Shown here: one piece after another, positions 24,123 through 33,538 of the stretch
Layout: every line of letters begins with the position of its first letter
How positions within the stretch are numbered: the stretch's first letter is position 1
Origin: Alphaproteobacteria bacterium
Lineage (GTDB): Bacteria; Pseudomonadota; Alphaproteobacteria; Micropepsales; Micropepsaceae
NCBI GenBank assembly: GCA_947467345.1
Contig: CANIHD010000004.1
Coordinates: forward strand, 62,001 to 126,000
Direction of reading: 5' to 3'
DNA length: 64,000 bases
Translations under genes and position numbers: made by a program
Notes under the pieces: generated by a model
The model's database searches: none
What the model was told of the DNA's origin: nothing
What the model saw: the letters and a program-made list of their open reading frames with translations, nothing else

Positions 24123-25414
24123 ACTGAGGCTTTGTCGGTTGGAGCGCAGAGCGCCACAAGCTCGGATTTTATCCGTTCCGCCGAATGCCCGTTCGCACCA
24201 AAGAGGTGGCGCTCAAGCCAAGCACGTGTCGGTTCGCGGCCGCTCGAAGGCTCGGCCAGCGCGCGGCGAATTTCAGCAACCGCTTGTTCGGCAGTGTCCA
24301 CAATAGGGCCGCCTGTGTCGTTAAGGCTGAGCATCCAGGCCCCGCGCTCTGCCGATGTGCGGCGAAACACCAAATGTCCCAGCGCCATCATCGCGTAGCG
24401 AAAGCGCATGTTCTCATCCGTAACAGGACGGATGTGAATCGCCGGCCGGCCCAGCAAATAATAATGCGTGAGGTAGGACGAGTAGTTGGAGATCATCGCG
24501 TCGGCCACAACGAGATCGGCGAGATTGTCCGGATGCTCGTCTTTGAATTTCATCCGCACATGGTTGAACGGCCGAATGATGCGCTCCAGCTCGGCCACGA
24601 AATCCGCTTGAAAACGCCGGCGCTCATGCATGCAGATCAGAAGATTGGCGCCCATCGCGCCGAGTTCGCGCGCAAGCTGTTCGACAAAAGCAAAGTCTCG
24701 CGCACGCGGCGATTGCCGCTTCCACAAACGCTCGAACGCCGCACGCCAGCCGGCGAGCAATGCGAAGAGCCCGCCATAGTGCCAAGTGATGCAGAAGAGA
24801 ATTGTCTTACGGTGCAAGACATCGATCGCGTAATTGGGCGCCAGATCTTCGCGCGTGTAAGGCGGGGCCAATAGGAGATCCGAAAATGCCTTGCCAGTGA
24901 TACGCAAACAATCGGGATGCAGCCCCCATTCATGCAAGCGCCAATCGCGATCGGGAACGCCGTAGCACAGCGCACGGAAATTCGGATTGGCCTTGCGCGG
25001 ATCGGCGCCGGTGAGCTGCTCGACTCCGTGAAACAAGGTCCAGAGATCGACCTTGCCGCGATCCTTCCAGCCGTGCCCGTGGAAAATATACGCGAGCCTC
25101 GGCGCGGCACCGCGCGGCGGAAGGTGATTGTCCGCCACCGCAACATCGGCGTGAAATTCATCCAGCCGCGCACGCAAAGTGGGATCGGCGCGGTCCAGAA
25201 TGGGGCAGCGCAGCGGACGAACTTTGGCAAAGGAATCGCTCAGAAAAGCGTCGATTTCGACGGTGACGATGAGAAGCTCGATATCGGGTTCGGTATCGAG
25301 AAAACTGGACAGCGCCAGAATGTCGGCCTGCAGGTGCGTGGCCCAGATCAGCACACGAAGCCGCGTAGGCGGTGTGCGGTGCATCTCTGCGTGCGGCGTG
25401 ATGTCGAGGTTCAA
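24119..25414 (-). CDS. CDP-glycerol glycerophosphotransferase-like (TagB/SpsB type) protein
   Basis: The 431-residue protein is GT-B-like. Its C-terminal half carries FKDEHPDNLADLVVADAMIS then NYSSYLTHYYLLGRPAIHI, the nucleotide-sugar/CDP-glycerol binding pattern (D-x-x-I-S/T-D/N-Y-S-S) of TagB/TagF-type glycerophosphotransferases and capsule enzymes. The middle has FHGHGWKDRGKVDLW, resembling the H-G-x family site. It probably transfers a phospho-polyol or sugar-phosphate to a surface glycan. The N-terminal 20 residues are uncertain. It lies 205 bases from a polyprenyl-phosphate sugar transferase gene on the same strand. Confidence 0.72.
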   Translation of the reverse strand: MNLDITPHAEMHRTPPTRLRVLIWATHLQADILALSSFLDTEPDIELLIVTVEIDAFLSDSFAKVRPLRCPILDRADPTLRARLDEFHADVAVADNHLPPRGAAPRLAYIFHGHGWKDRGKVDLWTLFHGVEQLTGADPRKANPNFRALCYGVPDRDWRLHEWGLHPDCLRITGKAFSDLLLAPPYTREDLAPNYAIDVLHRKTILFCITWHYGGLFALLAGWRAAFERLWKRQSPRARDFAFVEQLARELGAMGANLLICMHERRRFQADFVAELERIIRPFNHVRMKFKDEHPDNLADLVVADAMISNYSSYLTHYYLLGRPAIHIRPVTDENMRFRYAMMALGHLVFRRTSAERGAWMLSLNDTGGPIVDTAEQAVAEIRRALAEPSSGREPTRAWLERHLFGANGHSAERIKSELVALCAPTDKASV

Positions 25415-25523
25415 ATTGCGTTACTGATGGGCGCGGCATCAGAGTTGTTGCGTGCCTCGCCGTCTCTAGCACCGCATAGGAGGTGGAGCAATTCTCATCT
25501 TCGGGAACGGCTAAATGCGTCTT

Positions 25524-25618
25524 ATGGTTCGAGACGGCCGCTTCGCGGCCTCCTCACCATGAGGATTGACTACACTCCTCATCCTGAAGAGCGCCGAAGG
25601 CGCGTCTCGAAGGATGAG
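25524..25618. repeat. Composite REP-like palindromes (family A, copy 1)
   Basis: Two palindromic modules lie side by side. The first is GACGGCCGCTTCGCGGCC with CCTCACCATGAGG. The second is CTCATCCTGAAGAGCG paired with CGCGTCTCGAAGGATGAG. The second module recurs at 39247 and 55861. It abuts the stop codon of the sugar transferase gene and may act as its transcript end. Confidence 0.85.
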
Positions 25619-25619
25619 T

Positions 25620-27002
25620 TCAGCGTGCGCCGCTGCCGGGCCAGATCACCACGCGCAAAGTCTGGATGAGGATCAGAAGATCGAACACGGGGTTGCAGTT
25701 CTTCACGTAGTAAAGATCGTAACTCAGTTTCGAGCGCGCATCGTCCAGCGATGCGCCGTAGGGATAATTGACTTGCGCCCACCCGGTGAGCCCGGCTTTG
25801 ACCGCATGGCGTTCCTGATAGAGCGGCAATTGGGTCGTCAGTTCGGCGACAAACTCAGGGCGTTCGGGACGCGGGCCAACCAGCGACATGTCGCCCGATA
25901 GAACATTGAAGAGTTGCGGCAGCTCGTCCAAGCGGCTTTGACGCAGGAAAGAGCCCACCCGGGCGATGCGATTGTCATTGGTCGCGGCCCACACAGCGCC
26001 GCCGGATTCGGCGTTCATGCGCATGGTGCGCAATTTTAGAATCTGAAATGTGCGCCCTTCGAGCGTGACGCGCTTCTGCCGATAAAACACCGAGCCGCGA
26101 TCGCCCAACCAGATGAGCAGCATCGCGATAAGCAGGAATGGAAAGGTGAGCACAAGAATAAACAGGCTGAGTGTGATGTCGAGGCCGCGCTTCACGACGC
26201 GGTCGATGGGGCGCGAGTAAAATCCTTCGGAAAACAACAGCCAGGTGAGATCAAGTCGCTTGATGTCGATGCGGCGCACTTCATTTTCCAAGAAGCTCAT
26301 ATATTGCAGCACCGGGTAGCCGGCGGTCTTGCAAGTAATAAGGGCTTCCAGCGCCATGCCGCGGCGTTCATCCGGCGCGACCACGATTTCATCGCTACGG
26401 AAGCGGTCGGCGATATCGATCAGCTTGCCGGAATAGGGCACGATGTGAATGGCGGGATCGGACGACAGACGTGAATCGACCGGCCCGAAGGATTCATCGT
26501 GCACGAATGTCACGTCGTAATGGAGATTGCGGCCCTGACTGCGCAGAATCCACAAAAGGTCCCAAGCGCGCGCGCCGGCGCCAATGACAAGCAGGCGCGT
26601 GTGGAACATGGGATGGCGGCGCAAAACGCGGAATATGATGCGCGCGATCAGGGCGCAGATCGTGAAGCAACCCATGGCAGCTGCGAATATGCGTCCAAGT
26701 TGCGGGCCCACCAGTTCCAGCGACAAAATCTTGCTGAGAACGCCGATCACCAGGCTGGACACGATGATACTGATCGCAACCGTTACCGGAATGCGGCCGA
26801 GCGATTTTCCCGTGTCGATAATGGCGTCGCGGCGATAAAGCCCGAGCGCGTAAAGAAACGCCAGATTCGAAATCACCAGAATGACGGCTTGCGGAACCCA
26901 TGCTTCCGGCGGCACGCCATTCATGCTGAGCCAGGCGGTCAGCGGCCAGAACAGCGCGACCAACAGCGCATCGAGGAGAAACAACGCCGAGCTAGCGGTC
27001 AT
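25620..27002 (-). CDS. Polyprenyl-phosphate sugar-1-phosphate transferase (XrtA/PEP-CTERM EpsB-like type)
   Basis: The 460-residue protein has four to five N-terminal membrane helices (about 5-130), a Rossmann-like middle domain (LLVIGAGARAWDLLWIL; RSDEIVVAPDERRGM; GFYSRPIDRVVKR), another helix (SLFILVLTFPFLLIAML) and the C-terminal bacterial sugar transferase domain: KLRTMRMNAE, SFLRQSRLDELPQLFNVL, MSLVGPRPERPEFV, KAGLTGWAQVNYPYGA. It loads the first sugar phosphate onto undecaprenyl phosphate at the inner membrane. The middle domain resembles TIGR03013 proteins, but no exosortase gene is in the window. Confidence 0.88.
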   Translation of the reverse strand: MTASSALFLLDALLVALFWPLTAWLSMNGVPPEAWVPQAVILVISNLAFLYALGLYRRDAIIDTGKSLGRIPVTVAISIIVSSLVIGVLSKILSLELVGPQLGRIFAAAMGCFTICALIARIIFRVLRRHPMFHTRLLVIGAGARAWDLLWILRSQGRNLHYDVTFVHDESFGPVDSRLSSDPAIHIVPYSGKLIDIADRFRSDEIVVAPDERRGMALEALITCKTAGYPVLQYMSFLENEVRRIDIKRLDLTWLLFSEGFYSRPIDRVVKRGLDITLSLFILVLTFPFLLIAMLLIWLGDRGSVFYRQKRVTLEGRTFQILKLRTMRMNAESGGAVWAATNDNRIARVGSFLRQSRLDELPQLFNVLSGDMSLVGPRPERPEFVAELTTQLPLYQERHAVKAGLTGWAQVNYPYGASLDDARSKLSYDLYYVKNCNPVFDLLILIQTLRVVIWPGSGAR

Positions 27003-27265
27003 GGCGTTTGATCGGATTTGTCACGCGACACAGAACCCGTGAATGAGCGAACTGAACCGCGCGGCGCCGCCGGAGTTTTCCCCGGACAGTTCCGCTTTTG
27101 GTGCACCTTTGTTGGGGCAGCAACCATCCCTTCGGTAATACGGGAGCTGCTCTTAGCAAAGGGTTAACAAGCCGGTAACCAATTAGATTTTCTGTGGATT
27201 TCGGCGCCGAGGCCCTATTTTTGAGACCACTTGCCGCGCTCCATCCGCCGCCTAAGATCGGCGCC

Positions 27266-28129
27266 ATGGATGCTGCCACAAAGACGCGGTTGGACGTGGT
27301 TCCGCTGACCAAACATATCGGCGCCGAGATTCGCGGCATCGATTTGCGCATTCGTCCCGATGACGAAACCATTCGCGCCATCTATCAGGCCTGGCTCGAC
27401 CATCTGGTCATCGTTTTTCCAGGGCAGGATCTCAGCCAGGAGGACCTCGTCCGCGCTACCGGGTTTTTCGGCCCTATGGGAAAAGTCCACCGGCCACCGC
27501 AATACGCGCCGCCCGGCTTTTCTCGCATGCTGCCGGGCATCATGCTGATTTCGAATATTCGCGAAAACGGCGAACCCATCGGCGCTTTGCCCGACGGCGA
27601 GATGATGTTCCATCACGATCTCATCCATAAGGACATTCCGAGCCGCGCCACGATGCTCTACGCGGTGGAGATTCCCAGCCACGGTGGCGACACGCTGTTC
27701 GCCAGCGGTTACGCCGCCTATGAGACGCTCGATCCCCGCACTCGCGAAAAGTTGGAAGGCAAAAACGCTTTTCACCATTACAATTACGGCTCAACCATCA
27801 AAGGCGATGCGCGCGGCACCGAAGCTTTCAGCGAATGCATGCATCCGGTGTTTCGCACGCATGAAGAGACGGGGCGCAAAGCGGTCTATGTGAACCGGCT
27901 GATGACTGAACGCATTGACGGGCTTGCCGCTGATGAGAGCGGCCAACTTTTGAATATTCTCTTCGATCACGCCGAGAGGCCCGAATTCGTCTACACTCAT
28001 GTGTGGAAAAAGGGGGACCTGCTTCTGTGGGACAATCGCTGCTCCTCGCACGCGCGCACCGATTTTCCCGCAACCGAGCGGCGCCTCTTACTGCGCACCA
28101 CCATCGAAGGCGACACGCGGCCATATTGA
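27266..28129 (+). CDS. TauD/TfdA-family Fe(II)/2-oxoglutarate dioxygenase
   Basis: The 287-residue enzyme has the iron-binding HxD as FHHDLIH (about 114-120), the distal His in LLWDNRCSSHARTDFP (about 254-269) and the 2-oxoglutarate-binding Arg in RRLLLRTTIEG. KHIGAEIRGIDL is the family N-terminus. It hydroxylates an unknown substrate, possibly taurine-, arylether- or carnitine-like. I start at ATG 27266; an in-frame GTG at 27194 would add 24 residues with no family similarity. Between this gene and the divergent sugar transferase gene lies TTAA-N7-GTAA, a near match to a CtrA site. Confidence 0.9.
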   Translation: MDAATKTRLDVVPLTKHIGAEIRGIDLRIRPDDETIRAIYQAWLDHLVIVFPGQDLSQEDLVRATGFFGPMGKVHRPPQYAPPGFSRMLPGIMLISNIRENGEPIGALPDGEMMFHHDLIHKDIPSRATMLYAVEIPSHGGDTLFASGYAAYETLDPRTREKLEGKNAFHHYNYGSTIKGDARGTEAFSECMHPVFRTHEETGRKAVYVNRLMTERIDGLAADESGQLLNILFDHAERPEFVYTHVWKKGDLLLWDNRCSSHARTDFPATERRLLLRTTIEGDTRPY

Positions 28130-28139
28130 ACGGGGGGGC

Positions 28140-28844
28140 ATGACCATGCGTGGGCTTGCATTCGTATTTTTGATCGCCGTCATAACACCGGCCATTGCTG
28201 CCGAAGCGCTGAGCCCACAGACTCAAGCACTCGTCGCGCCCATTCACGCCGCGTATCAAGAGATCGAAAAACGCCACGCGGCGCTGCCGCCGCCGAAGGA
28301 CGATACGGAACGGTTGATCCGCATGGGCGAGATCGACCAAGCTGTTCGAGGCGGAATTTTTCAGAAGATCGATCTCTCCAGCATTCCCCTTTCGGAGCGC
28401 CAAGGCGCAAGCGATGAAATTTGGGCGGAGATCGGCGCGCATGATGAGGCAAATCAAAACGCGCTGAAATCCATACTTCCCTCGGACGGTTGGTTCTTGA
28501 AAAGTGTTTATGGACAGGATGCCGTCCAGGCTGCGTGGAACATTGTGCAGCACGCCGTTTACGACAGGCCTTGGCGGCATAACATTCTCGCCTCCATGGA
28601 GCCGTTGGTTTCAAAAGGCGAAATAAGCGCGCAGGCCTATGGGATGCTTTACGACTCCGTCGCGTTCCACGATGGAAAACCGCAGCGTTACGGAAGTCTT
28701 CTTATATGTGAAGAGCACAAATGGATGGTGGCACCATTGGAAGATCCCGCGCATGTCGACCCCTGGCGTCGCACAATGGGATTTCCGCAGACCGTCGAAG
28801 AGAATTTCAAACGGATCACCCAGGGGCGTCCAGACTACTGCTGA
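28140..28844 (+). CDS. Exported DUF6624 protein
   Basis: The 234-residue product has a signal peptide (MRGLAFVFLIAVITPAIAA) and the DUF6624 core: AAWNIVQHAVYDRPWRHNIL, GEISAQAYGMLYDSVAFHDG and KPQRYGSLLICE. The function is unknown; the family often appears in secreted or stress-associated proteins. It starts 11 bases after the dioxygenase stop with GGGGGG before the ATG, so the two are probably co-transcribed. Confidence 0.78.
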   Translation: MTMRGLAFVFLIAVITPAIAAEALSPQTQALVAPIHAAYQEIEKRHAALPPPKDDTERLIRMGEIDQAVRGGIFQKIDLSSIPLSERQGASDEIWAEIGAHDEANQNALKSILPSDGWFLKSVYGQDAVQAAWNIVQHAVYDRPWRHNILASMEPLVSKGEISAQAYGMLYDSVAFHDGKPQRYGSLLICEEHKWMVAPLEDPAHVDPWRRTMGFPQTVEENFKRITQGRPDYC

Positions 28845-28924
28845 GCCAAACCGGACATCGAAAACTTCTGGCCTACCCGCCCACGATATCCTAGCTTGCA
28901 CACAACAAAGCGGCGGGAAGCCGC

Positions 28925-30928
28925 ATGATTTTCGGGAGATGTGCCTTGCGAAAGACAATTCAGCATTTGACCTTGGCGTCCGTCGGTTTCGCGTGCCTCG
29001 CGCTCTACGCCGATGGCCCCGCTTCGGCGCAAGGCCAAGAGCAAGTCCTTGCCATTCGCGGCGGTACGCTGCTGGACGGCAATGGCGGCGCGCCGATTGC
29101 GAACTCCGTAATCGTTATTCGCGGCAATCGCATCGCGGCCGTGGGACGCGTCGGCCGCGTGCAGATCCCAGCGAATGCGACGGTGATCAACGCCACCGGC
29201 AAATGGATTACGCCGGGGCTGATCGACGCCAAAGCAAATTGGAATTGGATGTATGGCGAGGCGTTTCTCTATTACGGCGTCACCTCGGCCATGGTGAGCG
29301 GCGCGCGCAATGACGGTGGCATCGCCGAACGCGACGCTATCAATCACGGCATCTATGCGGGCCCGCGCCTCTATCAAGTTGTGCTCAACGCCAAAGGCGG
29401 CGGCGCGGACCGTAACGACCCGGCCTATCAACGCCAATACGGCATGGCGCGTGACAATTATTTGCCGGGCGCCGGACAGAAGACCATCACCACACCGGAA
29501 GAAGCGCGCGCATTGGTGCGCGCCAATATCGCAGGCGGCGCCGATTTTCTCGGCACCAATGACGGCGCTGCGCCGCCTGAGGTTTGGGCGGCCTATGCGG
29601 ACGAAGCGCACAAGGCCGGCAAAGCCGTCGTTATGCGCTGCGTTGGGCCGCAGACGCGCGGCAAAGAATGCGTGCTGGCGGGGGCCGACGTGATGATTCA
29701 CACCGGCGAAATCGGCAATCAGATCGCGAAAAATCCCGAGATCTGGAAGGACTGGGTGGGCGAGCCGTCCGAGCCTTATTGCGATATGGACGAGGCCAAA
29801 GAACGCGAGATGATCGCGTTCCTCGTGCAGCACGACACGGCCTTAGAGCCGGATTTCGTGGCGATGGACCGCGGCCTCACGTCCACTTGGGCGCGCGTGC
29901 AGCAGGAAGACCGCGACGTTTTCAACGATCCCAATTTGCGCGCCTACTACCCGCAATTCACGATGGAAGATTTGTGGGACAATGCGAAATCGCCGGAGGA
30001 ATACATGCCGGCGGGCCGCGTTTCGTTACGCCGCTGCGGCTTCTTGAATCACGCGAAGCTCATCGGCGATCTGATCAAGGCCGGCGGCCACGCCGTTGTG
30101 GCGAGCGACATCACGCAAGCCGCGCCGGGCCTCGGCGTGCATCAGGAAATGGCCGTGTTCCAGGAAGACGCGCATGTGGCGCCGATGAAAATTCTGGAAG
30201 CGGCGACAAGCTGGACCGCGCATCATTTCAAGATCAACGACATCGGCAGCATCGAGGTCGGCAAGCTGGCCGACATTCTGATCGTGAATGCCGATCCCGC
30301 TGTCGATATTCTCAACATGCGCAAGATCGACACCGTCATCAAAGATGGCAAGGTGCATGAGCGCGCCTATCACGCCGATTACAAAGGCGGCATGTTCGCC
30401 AACAGCATGACCTCCTTCGACAATCTGGTCGTCAGCAATCTGGAGTGGGTGGAAGCGGTGAAGCGCATCACCAACCTGCCGGAGGCGAAGGTGATCGCCG
30501 TTTACACCGCGCCGAACGGTGACAAGGTGGACATCCAATCCGGGCTTTCCGATTTCCGCCGCATGCCGGGCATGGGACCCGTGCCCAATCCGACCATGTC
30601 ACTGACGCCGGGCATCGAGACGATGCACCCGCACACTATCATTCAGGGCGCGACGGATACGGAGTTCAAACTCACGGGCATCAATTTCAACACGCGCTCC
30701 ATCGTCTATGTGAACGACAAGCCGGTGCCGACCACCGTGAAAAGCGGCACCGAGCTGACCTTCGTGGTGAGCGCAGCGATGCTTGCCGACGCTGGAAAGC
30801 TTCATCTGGTGGTGAAAAATCCGAAGCCGCTTTTCCTAGGCATGACGATCTGGGGTGACACGTCGAACCAGGCACACATATTGGTGCCGTTCACCTTCAC
30901 CACCGCGTGGTCGCATAACAATTATTGA
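28925..30928 (+). CDS. Exported amidohydrolase-like protein lacking the HxH metal motif
   Basis: The 667-residue protein has a signal peptide (TIQHLTLASVGFACLALYAD, cleavage near SAQG), the amidohydrolase entry ILRGGTLLDG-like AIRGGTLLDGNGG, and GKWITPGLIDAKANWNW where active members have GLIDxHxH. Both His ligands are thus replaced by Lys and Trp-neighbouring residues. The family exit GSIEVGKLADILIVNADP is present. An extra C-terminal beta domain (about 560-667, THTIIQGATDTEFKLTGINF-type) looks like an IPT/TIG fold. It is either a non-catalytic member or uses a different metal site. An alternative TTG start 21 bases downstream has GGGAG upstream. Confidence 0.8.
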   Translation: MIFGRCALRKTIQHLTLASVGFACLALYADGPASAQGQEQVLAIRGGTLLDGNGGAPIANSVIVIRGNRIAAVGRVGRVQIPANATVINATGKWITPGLIDAKANWNWMYGEAFLYYGVTSAMVSGARNDGGIAERDAINHGIYAGPRLYQVVLNAKGGGADRNDPAYQRQYGMARDNYLPGAGQKTITTPEEARALVRANIAGGADFLGTNDGAAPPEVWAAYADEAHKAGKAVVMRCVGPQTRGKECVLAGADVMIHTGEIGNQIAKNPEIWKDWVGEPSEPYCDMDEAKEREMIAFLVQHDTALEPDFVAMDRGLTSTWARVQQEDRDVFNDPNLRAYYPQFTMEDLWDNAKSPEEYMPAGRVSLRRCGFLNHAKLIGDLIKAGGHAVVASDITQAAPGLGVHQEMAVFQEDAHVAPMKILEAATSWTAHHFKINDIGSIEVGKLADILIVNADPAVDILNMRKIDTVIKDGKVHERAYHADYKGGMFANSMTSFDNLVVSNLEWVEAVKRITNLPEAKVIAVYTAPNGDKVDIQSGLSDFRRMPGMGPVPNPTMSLTPGIETMHPHTIIQGATDTEFKLTGINFNTRSIVYVNDKPVPTTVKSGTELTFVVSAAMLADAGKLHLVVKNPKPLFLGMTIWGDTSNQAHILVPFTFTTAWSHNNY

Positions 30929-30935
30929 GCGAGTA

Positions 30936-30962
30936 TCTCGCGCGCGGCGAACGCGCGCGAGA
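30936..30962. terminator. GC-rich hairpin between convergent genes
   Basis: TCTCGCGCGC and GCGCGCGAGA form a 10-bp stem with a 7-nt loop. There is no T tract, but the hairpin sits between the ends of two convergent genes and may act on both strands. Confidence 0.5.
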
Positions 30963-30967
30963 CCTCC

Positions 30968-31711
30968 TTACGGCTTGCGGAAGCGGAAGACGAATTGCGA
31001 CGTCGCGAAAGTGGAGTGCGCCGTCAAATCATCGCCGGCGACATTCAGAACATCGCTCTCGCCCTCGAAAACAAAACCAGCCGCCAGGATTTCCGCCTTG
31101 ACCGCTTCGGGGTCGATGCGATGCAGCGTGCGCGTATGGGTGAGGCCTGAACCCGCCGCGGCGCGATGATCGACCACGAAATAGAGGCCACCACGTTTCA
31201 ACGCGTTGAAAATGCTTTTGTTCAGCGCGGCCATCGCCGCCGGATCGTTGGCGTTCTTCATGTCGTGGTAATTGTCGGACGTCCAGACGATGTCCACAGG
31301 TTCCGGCGCGGTGAACGCGGCCATCGCAGGATTGATCACCGACACATTGGCGTAGCCCGCTGCTGCCAGCGCTTTGACGGCTGCGTCGGCATCGGCGCGG
31401 CGCGCGACATTTTCCGCCGGCACGGCGGCGTAGATGTGACCGTTAGCTCCGACGACCTTCGAGAAGATGCGCGTGTAATAACCGCCGCCCGGAAGGAAAT
31501 CGACCACCTTGTCGCCCGCCTTCATGCCGGAGAAGGCAACGACCGCCGCTGGCTTGCGAACCGCGTCATTGGTGCGCTGCTCGGCATTGCGCCCGGCATC
31601 GTTCACCGCCGCGGTTACATAGGCAGGAACGGGAGGCGCGGCGGCGGCGCCGAGAAACAATGACGCGGAGCAAATCAAAGCGGTGCCGATAACGGCCGAA
31701 AACCGGATCAT
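30968..31711 (-). CDS. Exported class I SAM-dependent methyltransferase-like protein
   Basis: The 247-residue protein has a signal peptide (SAVIGTALICSASLFLGAAA) and then a methyltransferase fold: GDKVVDFLPGGGYYTRIFS (motif I), DIVWTSDNYHD and ALKRGGLYFVVDHRAAAG. Exported methyltransferase-like proteins of this type occur in many alphaproteobacteria; how they would obtain SAM outside the cytoplasm is unknown, so enzymatic activity is not certain. GGAGGG lies before the ATG. Confidence 0.84.
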   Translation of the reverse strand: MIRFSAVIGTALICSASLFLGAAAAPPVPAYVTAAVNDAGRNAEQRTNDAVRKPAAVVAFSGMKAGDKVVDFLPGGGYYTRIFSKVVGANGHIYAAVPAENVARRADADAAVKALAAAGYANVSVINPAMAAFTAPEPVDIVWTSDNYHDMKNANDPAAMAALNKSIFNALKRGGLYFVVDHRAAAGSGLTHTRTLHRIDPEAVKAEILAAGFVFEGESDVLNVAGDDLTAHSTFATSQFVFRFRKP

Positions 31712-31826
31712 GCGCGTAGCCCTCCAAATGCCTCGGGTGATCCCGAATGGCTGTTGTGCTGCAACTTAGACGAGAAAATGCGCAGCGTCACGCGAGGTGC
31801 GCAGTACACAACGGAATGGAACGCGC

Positions 31827-33155
31827 TTATGGCGCCGGCGGCGCCGGACGTTCGGCAGTGATCTGCGTGAGAACGCTTACGGTGGCGAAGCCATCGGCGG
31901 GTAGGCCGCGCATCTTTTGATAAGCGCGCAAAGCGGAACGTGTCTGGCGTCCGATCACACCATCGGGCATGCCGACATCGTAGCCCAGCGCGTTCAAGCC
32001 GGTTTGCAGTGTCATACGTTCTTCGCGATTGAGCTGGCGTTCATCGCGCGGCCACGATCCGATCACGCCGTCCCGCCCACGCATGCGATCGGCCAACAGC
32101 CCGATGGCGAGCGCATAGGACGTTGCGTTGTTGTAACGCAAAATGGCATTGAAATTGTTGCGGATGAGGAAGGCCGGTCCGCGCGCGCCTGACGGCAGAA
32201 AAATAGAAACCGGCGTTTCGTCGTCGCGTAAATCTTGGCCGGTGGCGGTGCGCACACCGAGCATGGCCCATTCGCGTTCCGGTTTCTTGACCGTTTCGTC
32301 GGCTTGATCGAAGGCAAAGCCTTCCGGCAGCCGTACCTCTTCGCCCCAAGACTCGCCGGCGCGCCAGCCGGACTCTTTCAAGTAAGACGCGGCCGAGGCC
32401 AATGCGTCGGCCGGGTTGTTCCAGAGATCGCGATTGCCGTCACCGTCGCCGTCGACCGCATGCTCCAAAAACGTGGAAGGGACGAATTGCGTTTGGCCGA
32501 AGGCGCCGGCCCATGAGCCTTCCATGGTGCGCGGGTCCAGTTTTTCCGCATCGGCGATTTTCAGCGCGGCGATAAATTCGCGGCGGCCATAGGCCTGGCG
32601 CGAACCGTCATAGGCGAGCGTCGCCAAAGACTGAAACAGGTTGAAGCGCCCTATATTGCGGCCAAACCCCGATTCCAGACCCCAGACAGCGGTGAGGATT
32701 TGGCGCGGCACGCCGTAAGTCGGCTCTAAACGGTCGAAAAGCTGCGCCTGCTCGGCCAGTTTCTCGCGTCCTTGACTAACGCGAAGATCGGATACGGCGC
32801 CGGCGAGGTAGTCCCAAACGGGGCGCACGAATTCCGGCTGGGCTGCATTCTGCTCGCCGACCCGCCGATCCAGCGTGAGGCCCATAATGGCGCGGTCATA
32901 GGTTTCGGGGCGGACGCCCTGGCGAATGGCCTCGTCGCGGAAGACTGCCAGAAAGGCCTCGAATTTGAGCTCGTCATCGGGGCGGGGCTGCGGTTCGGGC
33001 ACATTGGCAGGTGCATTGGCCGCCATTTGGCCGGCGGGCTCCGCGATCACCGAGGCCGGCGCGCTATTGCCGGCCGTATTGGCGCAGCCCGAAACCCCAA
33101 GCAAAGCCACGGCCAGCCCGCCCAAAACGGCGCGCGGGACGGGGTGCGCCCTCAT
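31827..33155 (-). CDS. mltB: Lytic murein transglycosylase MltB-like lipoprotein
   Basis: The 442-residue protein starts with a lipoprotein signal (VALLGVSGC, Cys about 24). The SLT_2 domain (about 60-355) has the catalytic Glu in VWGLESGFGRNIG, followed by GSWAGAFGQTQFVPSTFL and AVDGDGDGNRDLWNNPADAL. A C-terminal peptidoglycan-binding domain follows (LNALGYDVGMPDGVIGRQTR). It cleaves murein to 1,6-anhydro products at the inner face of the outer membrane. Its ATG overlaps the stop of the small upstream membrane-protein gene. Confidence 0.92.
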   Translation of the reverse strand: MRAHPVPRAVLGGLAVALLGVSGCANTAGNSAPASVIAEPAGQMAANAPANVPEPQPRPDDELKFEAFLAVFRDEAIRQGVRPETYDRAIMGLTLDRRVGEQNAAQPEFVRPVWDYLAGAVSDLRVSQGREKLAEQAQLFDRLEPTYGVPRQILTAVWGLESGFGRNIGRFNLFQSLATLAYDGSRQAYGRREFIAALKIADAEKLDPRTMEGSWAGAFGQTQFVPSTFLEHAVDGDGDGNRDLWNNPADALASAASYLKESGWRAGESWGEEVRLPEGFAFDQADETVKKPEREWAMLGVRTATGQDLRDDETPVSIFLPSGARGPAFLIRNNFNAILRYNNATSYALAIGLLADRMRGRDGVIGSWPRDERQLNREERMTLQTGLNALGYDVGMPDGVIGRQTRSALRAYQKMRGLPADGFATVSVLTQITAERPAPPAP

Positions 33156-33370
33156 GGGAGCTGCGCGCCCCTGATTTGACCGCCCAGGAGCGTCACCAGA
33201 TGGGCCAGGAAGACCAGTGCCACCACAATGGTCAGGATCTGCACCACGTTATAGTTCAGCATTCGCACTTTCAGGGGTTGTGGGGGCTGGCGGGCGCGCC
33301 AATTGGCATAGACAAACACCGCGCCGATAACGGCCAAAATCGCGAGAGTCGTAGGCAAATCAAGGGTCAT
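33152..33370 (-). CDS. Small two-helix membrane protein (twin-TM/HIG1-like)
   Basis: The 72-residue protein has membrane helices at about 5-23 (TTLAILAVIGAVFVYANW) and 41-62 (NVVQILTIVVALVFLAHLVT), separated by a basic loop containing RMLNYNVVQ. This resembles the alphaproteobacterial twin transmembrane proteins related to HIG1. Its stop codon overlaps the mltB start by four bases, so the two are coupled. Function unknown. Confidence 0.7.
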   Translation of the reverse strand: MTLDLPTTLAILAVIGAVFVYANWRARQPPQPLKVRMLNYNVVQILTIVVALVFLAHLVTLLGGQIRGAQLP

Positions 33371-33538
33371 AGCGAATCATGTAACACAGGAGCCCGAGCC
33401 GGCGCGACGCGAGGAGCGAAAAAGGCCCTGAGCGTGACTTTTCAGCCCACTTCGCGCCATTGACAGGTTCAAGTCGCCTGAATAGTTTCCGCCCTCCCGC
33501 GGGGGTACCACCCCGGGGCAGGACGCCGGAGAGTTACA

